Source of the DNA: Candidatus Poribacteria bacterium
GTDB taxonomy: Bacteria; Poribacteria; WGA-4E; WGA-3G
Length of the DNA: 64,000 nucleotides
Direction of reading: 5' to 3'
Assembly (NCBI GenBank): GCA_022827185.1
Contig: JAJDTM010000013.1
Span: forward strand, 62,001-126,000
The notes beneath the pieces were generated by a model that saw only the letters and a program-made list of their open reading frames with translations, did not search any database and was not told the origin of the DNA. Made by a program: the position numbers and the translations under genes. The first letter of the stretch is position 1. The number at the start of each line of letters is the position of its first letter. This document shows, piece after piece, positions 60,336 to 64,000 of this stretch.

Positions 60336-60380
60336 TTCGGAATTATGCACCCATTTCGGACCTAACAAGCGTCATTATAG
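60336..60380 (+). repeat. 45-bp direct repeat, copy 2
   Basis: Near-identical to 60206-60250, with CAATCGG again just downstream and then the ribosome binding site GGAGG (60388-60392). The GCGTCATTATAG segment could be a -10 region (CATTATAG) that drives the sigma gene. Confidence 0.8.
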
Positions 60381-60398
60381 AACAATCGGAGGTAATCC

Positions 60399-63300
60399 AT
60401 GAAAAACATTGATGTTGAACTCATCCATCGCGTTCTTGATGGCGATGATAACGCCTTTGAAATCCTTGTAAAAAGATACCGAAAGCCGGTTCACGCGCTT
60501 GTGTGGCGTAAAATTGGAGATTTCCACATCGCTGAGGAAATCACACAGGATACATTCCTAAAAGCATATCAGGAATTGGCAAAGTTGAAGAAGCCACAGA
60601 GTTTTGCGAGTTGGCTTTATGTGATTGCTGCGAATCAATGCAGCTCGTGGCTGCGTAAAAAGCGTTTGCAGACGCAGCCGATTGAGGAAACGAGCAGTGC
60701 GCAGTTAGAAAAAGCGACGTATTCGGGATATATTATCGAAGAGAACGAACGAACAGCGGTAGAAACACAACGCGAAGTCGTAAAAAATCTGCTTGCGAAA
60801 CTTCAAGAGAGCGATAGAACAGTCATCACGCTGCATTACTTCGGTGATATGTCGGCAGCAGAGATTGGTTCGTTTTTAGGTGTCTCCGTGAATACGATTA
60901 AGAGTCGGCTTCGCCGTGCGCAACAGCGATTAAAAAGAGAGGAACCGATGGTAAGAGCGGCTTTGGAGCATTTCCAAATCACGCCAAATCTCACGGAGAA
61001 CATCATGCGCGAGGTTTCACGTATGAGACCTGTTCCGCCATCTGGCGGTAAACCGTTGATCCCAGTGACACTTTCTGCCGCAACAGCAGTTCTTATTTTT
61101 CTAATAATGGGGGTCGGATCTCAATATCTCGCCCGTTTCCAGAAACCCTACAACATAGACGCGCAATCTGAAATGACCGTTGAGATTATTGATGCCTCGG
61201 TTGTCCTTGACATACAGGCTAAGCCCGACTTACGGAACCAAGCTGGACACTTTGATACCATCGGTAAGCGCGGTAGTACCGGACCACAACTCTCGGAGCC
61301 TGTCGCACTCGGTGCAGCACGGATAGAGAAGGAAACGCATCCGTCAACACAGCAGCAGTGGATACAAGCAAGCGGTCCTGAAGACGGAACAGTAATATCA
61401 GGTTTAATGGCAAGTTCTAAAGGCGATATCTATGCGGCTTCGTCGGTCGGTGTTTATAGATTGGCACCAGACGCACCTATGTGGACCCTTGTTAACACCT
61501 CTGTGACGATCGGGAACACTACACGGATGGCAGAACGAGACGATACCCTCTACCTCGTTGCTACCCGTGAGGTGTTGGCTTCAAGTGATAGCGGTGAAAC
61601 GTGGAAGTCACTTGGTGAACGCCCGAAAGGGAGCCCGATTGGACTCGTAACAACGGACGAAGGATTATACCTTGCCCTCGACAATCAGGTTTTTCGTTCC
61701 GAAGATGCGGGTCAGCAGTGGATACCCCTAATTGATGAGAACGCAGCAGGAATTATTCTCGATATTGCTGCTATCGAAAACAGTGTGTTTGTTGGCACAA
61801 ATCAGGGACTTTACCGTGTACATTCAGGTGCATGGGAAAAACTGAGGATTGAAACATCCAAAGCTATCCACTCCTTGACGGTCTCTGAGAACAACCTCTA
61901 TGTTGGGACAGGTTTTGACTTAGCGGAGTTGGAGAGTGCTGATGGTAGAATCGCATACGCCGGACAACTTATGGGACAACTTATGGGGGGCGAAGGTTCA
62001 AGTGCCTGGGAAATTTTCCACTCAACCGATTTAGGAGATTCGTGGACTGAAATAACACCCACGAACATTACACCTATGGACAAAGTATCACCGAGCGTTA
62101 AGATCTTCGCAACTGGTGAGACGCTTTTGGCAATGGGATTGATGACGACCCTCCGCTCAATTGATGGTGGCAAGACATGGGTGAGCTCCGGTTTTAACCC
62201 AGACACGTTCGATGTGAAATCGATGATGGATTCAATGATGCCCACCGGTCTGTTCCCTGCTATAGCTGTGGACGAGAATACGCTTCTCAAATCTGGATTT
62301 TTCGGGGTTACCCGATCAACGGATGACGGAAAATCGTGGCACCCATTTATGAAAGGAATCGTTGGCACCAACGTATCCAACTTAGTGGCATTCAAGAATG
62401 CACTCTACGCGAATACAATCATGTCTATTGCTAAATCCACTGATGGCGGACAGTCTTGGGAAACACTTCGTCTCAATTCTGGCGAATCTACACCAAAATC
62501 GGCAGAAGAAGTGATGCCTAACGATTTTTTAGTTAGTTCTCAGTTAACAATTTCTGACGATATATTTTATGGGATCGCCCTGAAAACGGAAGATGAATTG
62601 ATCATTTTCCGTCTTTCTGCGGATGGTAGCGTCTTAATCCCCATCCCAGGGGTTCCGCTTTTTAGCAGCGGTCCCTCCATAGAGAAACCAAAAGCTGCAT
62701 CGCAGAAAGCGTCGAAAAAAGATATAGTAGATAACACTCCCGACAGTGATGAAGAAGCCGATAGGGTAACCGAAATAGCACAGTGGATGGACCCAGCTCA
62801 ACAGATGGAAAAATACCCAAGTGGATTTGCAGTCAGCGGTGAAACATTCTACGTGGAATATGGGGGGAGACTTTTCAGATGGAAACGCGGTGAACGTGAA
62901 TGGTTCAATACGGGACTTGTGGCTACAGCAGCTATGACTCTGGAAGATATTGCGGAAGACCTCGCGCTTGCCGTTTCAGGTGAAACCGTCTACGTCGGAA
63001 AACGTGATGGGCATCTATTTCGATCGCTTGATGGTGGCAACACATGGAAAGACCTGACTTCAAATCTACCGTTTCGCTTCGAGCATTTCAATGCGATAGT
63101 TTTCGCAGATTCAACTGTATTTGTCGCGACAGATTCGGGGGTATTGATGTCAGCAGACGGTGAACACTGGCGCGGAATAACCGACAAGACAGGCGGACAC
63201 ACCGTCATAGACCGAATGGCTGTGGCTGGTACAACGGTTTACGGTGTCGGCAAGAGTGGCGCACACCTATTGAATAGCCACGGCGAATGGGAAAAAATTT

Positions 63301-63413
63301 CACCAGAGATACCAGACAGTATCATCTCTGCCACTATTAATGCTGATAGGCTTTATGTGGCTACTAAAAAACGTGGGATGTTTCATATTTCGCTTGAAAA
63401 CGAAAACAATTAA
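60399..63413 (+). CDS. Membrane-tethered ECF sigma factor fused to Asp-box propeller
   Basis: A 1004-residue protein. Sigma region 2 (FHIAEEITQDTFLKAYQEL, SWLYVIAANQCSSWLRKK) and region 4 (LQESDRTVITLHYFGDMSAA, SVNTIKSRLRRAQ) fill residues 1-183. LTENIMREVS precedes one transmembrane helix at about 219-241 (IPVTLSAATAVLIFLIMGVG). The extracytoplasmic part carries at least seven Asp-box motifs: SSDSGETW, RSEDAGQQW, HSTDLGDSW, RSIDGGKTW, RSTDDGKSW, KSTDGGQSW, RSLDGGNTW. The juxtamembrane segment RFQKPYNIDAQSEM is shared with the sigma factor at 57307. The propeller would face outside and could sense a ligand (inference). GGAGG lies six bases before the ATG. Confidence 0.92.
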   Translation: MKNIDVELIHRVLDGDDNAFEILVKRYRKPVHALVWRKIGDFHIAEEITQDTFLKAYQELAKLKKPQSFASWLYVIAANQCSSWLRKKRLQTQPIEETSSAQLEKATYSGYIIEENERTAVETQREVVKNLLAKLQESDRTVITLHYFGDMSAAEIGSFLGVSVNTIKSRLRRAQQRLKREEPMVRAALEHFQITPNLTENIMREVSRMRPVPPSGGKPLIPVTLSAATAVLIFLIMGVGSQYLARFQKPYNIDAQSEMTVEIIDASVVLDIQAKPDLRNQAGHFDTIGKRGSTGPQLSEPVALGAARIEKETHPSTQQQWIQASGPEDGTVISGLMASSKGDIYAASSVGVYRLAPDAPMWTLVNTSVTIGNTTRMAERDDTLYLVATREVLASSDSGETWKSLGERPKGSPIGLVTTDEGLYLALDNQVFRSEDAGQQWIPLIDENAAGIILDIAAIENSVFVGTNQGLYRVHSGAWEKLRIETSKAIHSLTVSENNLYVGTGFDLAELESADGRIAYAGQLMGQLMGGEGSSAWEIFHSTDLGDSWTEITPTNITPMDKVSPSVKIFATGETLLAMGLMTTLRSIDGGKTWVSSGFNPDTFDVKSMMDSMMPTGLFPAIAVDENTLLKSGFFGVTRSTDDGKSWHPFMKGIVGTNVSNLVAFKNALYANTIMSIAKSTDGGQSWETLRLNSGESTPKSAEEVMPNDFLVSSQLTISDDIFYGIALKTEDELIIFRLSADGSVLIPIPGVPLFSSGPSIEKPKAASQKASKKDIVDNTPDSDEEADRVTEIAQWMDPAQQMEKYPSGFAVSGETFYVEYGGRLFRWKRGEREWFNTGLVATAAMTLEDIAEDLALAVSGETVYVGKRDGHLFRSLDGGNTWKDLTSNLPFRFEHFNAIVFADSTVFVATDSGVLMSADGEHWRGITDKTGGHTVIDRMAVAGTTVYGVGKSGAHLLNSHGEWEKISPEIPDSIISATINADRLYVATKKRGMFHISLENENN

Positions 63414-63415
63414 TC

Positions 63416-63507
63416 AGGACTTACGCATTTTTCTATGATAACTACGTATTACGCGCACTGCAGGCGGGGTTTCAAACCCCGCCTGCAAGGGGGGCTGCGT
63501 AAGTCCT
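63416..63507. repeat. MITE-like element, best terminal inverted repeats
   Basis: AGGACTTACGCA (63416-63427) and TGCGTAAGTCCT (63496-63507) are perfect 12-base inverted ends of a 92-base element, three bases after the sigma gene stop codon. The inside holds GCAGGCGGGGTTT-C-AAACCCCGCCTGC, a 13-pair hairpin, and it may act as a terminator. Confidence 0.85.
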
Positions 63508-63559
63508 ATTGCTGTTTCAGAATACCATTTCTGAAAGTCCATCCAATGTGAGGTGAATT

Positions 63560-63892
63560 ATGAAAAGAATATGGGCTATACTCTCTTGTCTTTTGACCCT
63601 TGCACTCCTGTCAGGGTGTGGAATACCGCTCCATCCTGAAGACCCAACAGAAGGCCACACAGAAGACTACAAAGTAGGGTATATGAACGGCTATGAAACA
63701 GCAGCCAATTCCGCTGAAGCGTTGGCTGCCGGGATGAGGGGCGATCTTTTTTACACACCATCAAAACTACCTAACGATGTGTTAAAAAAAATTCAGGACG
63801 AGCCTCTTGAATACCAACACGGCTTCACCACGGGTTGGAAGGATCGTGTTGAATCTGACACTATAATGTTCTATTACATATATTCAGACTGA
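63560..63892 (+). CDS. Small lipoprotein of unknown function
   Basis: A 110-residue protein with a lipoprotein signal (MKRIWAILSCLLTLALLSGC, lipobox LLSGC). The mature part is short and polar, with two Y-x-x-G-Y/F-x-x-G-[YW] type segments (YKVGYMNGYE and YQHGFTTGWKD). I do not recognise it. It is the last gene on the plus strand of this cluster and is separated from the sigma gene by a MITE-like element, so it may be transcribed on its own. The start is supported by GTGAGGTG upstream. Confidence 0.75.
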   Translation: MKRIWAILSCLLTLALLSGCGIPLHPEDPTEGHTEDYKVGYMNGYETAANSAEALAAGMRGDLFYTPSKLPNDVLKKIQDEPLEYQHGFTTGWKDRVESDTIMFYYIYSD

Positions 63893-64000
63893 CATTTATC
63901 AAAGTTATTGTCACACTACTAAATGCATTGTCTCAGAGCGTGTCGTGTCAAGCACACCCATAACTATTGATCCAAACAATGTTTTTAGATATATCCGTCA
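63893..64000. other. Window end, no feature
   Basis: 108 bases after the lipoprotein gene. I see nothing that I can name. Confidence 0.4.

Larger units (their letters stand above)
59868..60398. other. 531-bp intergenic region with hairpins and a 45-bp direct repeat
   Basis: No credible gene. A perfect hairpin CGCCGAGG-CCTCGGCG lies at 59950-59973. GTGCGGTT-AG-AAACCGCAC followed by CTAC at 60095-60117 matches the repeat family at 10.2 and 16.8 kb. A 45-base direct repeat lies at 60206-60250 and 60336-60380 (see separate entries). The last bases hold GGAGG for the sigma-Asp-box gene. Confidence 0.6.

Noticed and set aside
1..64000. tRNA, rRNA or tRNA-Sec genes.
   Set aside because: No cloverleaf-like or rRNA-like stretch was seen by eye; a tRNAscan-SE run would be decisive.

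Overview
The window looks like a chromosomal segment of a Candidatus Poribacteria-type bacterium (sponge-associated or marine, loosely PVC-like). This is an inference from gene content: a planctomycete-style DUF1501 / PSCyt1-DUF1549-DUF1553 pair, three phytanoyl-CoA dioxygenase-like genes, a type I sulfatase, LamG-like secreted proteins, many Gfo/Idh/MocA and MDR oxidoreductases, ECF sigma factors fused to beta-propellers, and many small palindromic intergenic repeats. No rRNA, tRNA, CRISPR array, prophage or transposase gene was found.

Region 1 (0.3-20 kb): an Asp-box (YCF48-like) lipoprotein, a 14-repeat WD40 lipoprotein, an orphan BMP-family binding lipoprotein, a gamma-glutamyltransferase, a glutaredoxin-like protein, a Gfo/Idh oxidoreductase, an ECF sigma factor fused to 14 WD40 repeats, a secreted protein of unknown function, an MDR dehydrogenase, a serine hydrolase, and the DUF1501 and PSD1 genes. 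The last two are separated by a membrane protein and a HicA/HicB-like pair in which the HicA toxin domain is fused to a membrane hairpin.

Region 2 (20-44 kb): a catabolic and accessory stretch. It holds an archaeal-type ATPase behind a tandem palindromic operator, Nudix, sulfatase, PhyH genes, methyltransferase, MDR and Gfo/Idh dehydrogenases, a GH32-like enzyme, a 3-hydroxyisobutyrate dehydrogenase-like enzyme, an ABC ATPase, DUF58, HAD, an oligogalacturonate-lyase-like propeller, a HigB toxin next to a HigA-like/TPR fusion, an enolase-superfamily enzyme and an aspartoacylase-like zinc hydrolase. Three secreted proteins of different fold end in the same short C-terminal motif (GKLTTxW).

Region 3 (44-64 kb, all on the + strand) is the most remarkable part. 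Four paralogous genes encode exported proteins resembling eukaryotic selenoprotein N. Each has an in-frame UGA in a S-C-U motif, and each UGA is followed at the same 17-nt distance by a small SECIS-like hairpin. Conventional ORF calling splits all four at the UGA. A decayed fifth copy lies at 49.7 kb. Interleaved are three paralogous seven-bladed secreted WD40 proteins and two ABC-2-type permeases. Two ECF sigma factors follow, each with a transmembrane anchor. The C-terminal domain of the first is homologous to the C-terminal domain of three of the selenoproteins; the second carries an Asp-box propeller. I read this as a candidate envelope redox/sensing system coupled to membrane-tethered sigma factors. 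The domain sharing, UGA codons and hairpins are visible in the sequence; the signalling role is inference.

Small non-autonomous palindromic elements, one family with termini near AGGACTTACGCA, occupy many intergenic gaps, often directly behind stop codons.
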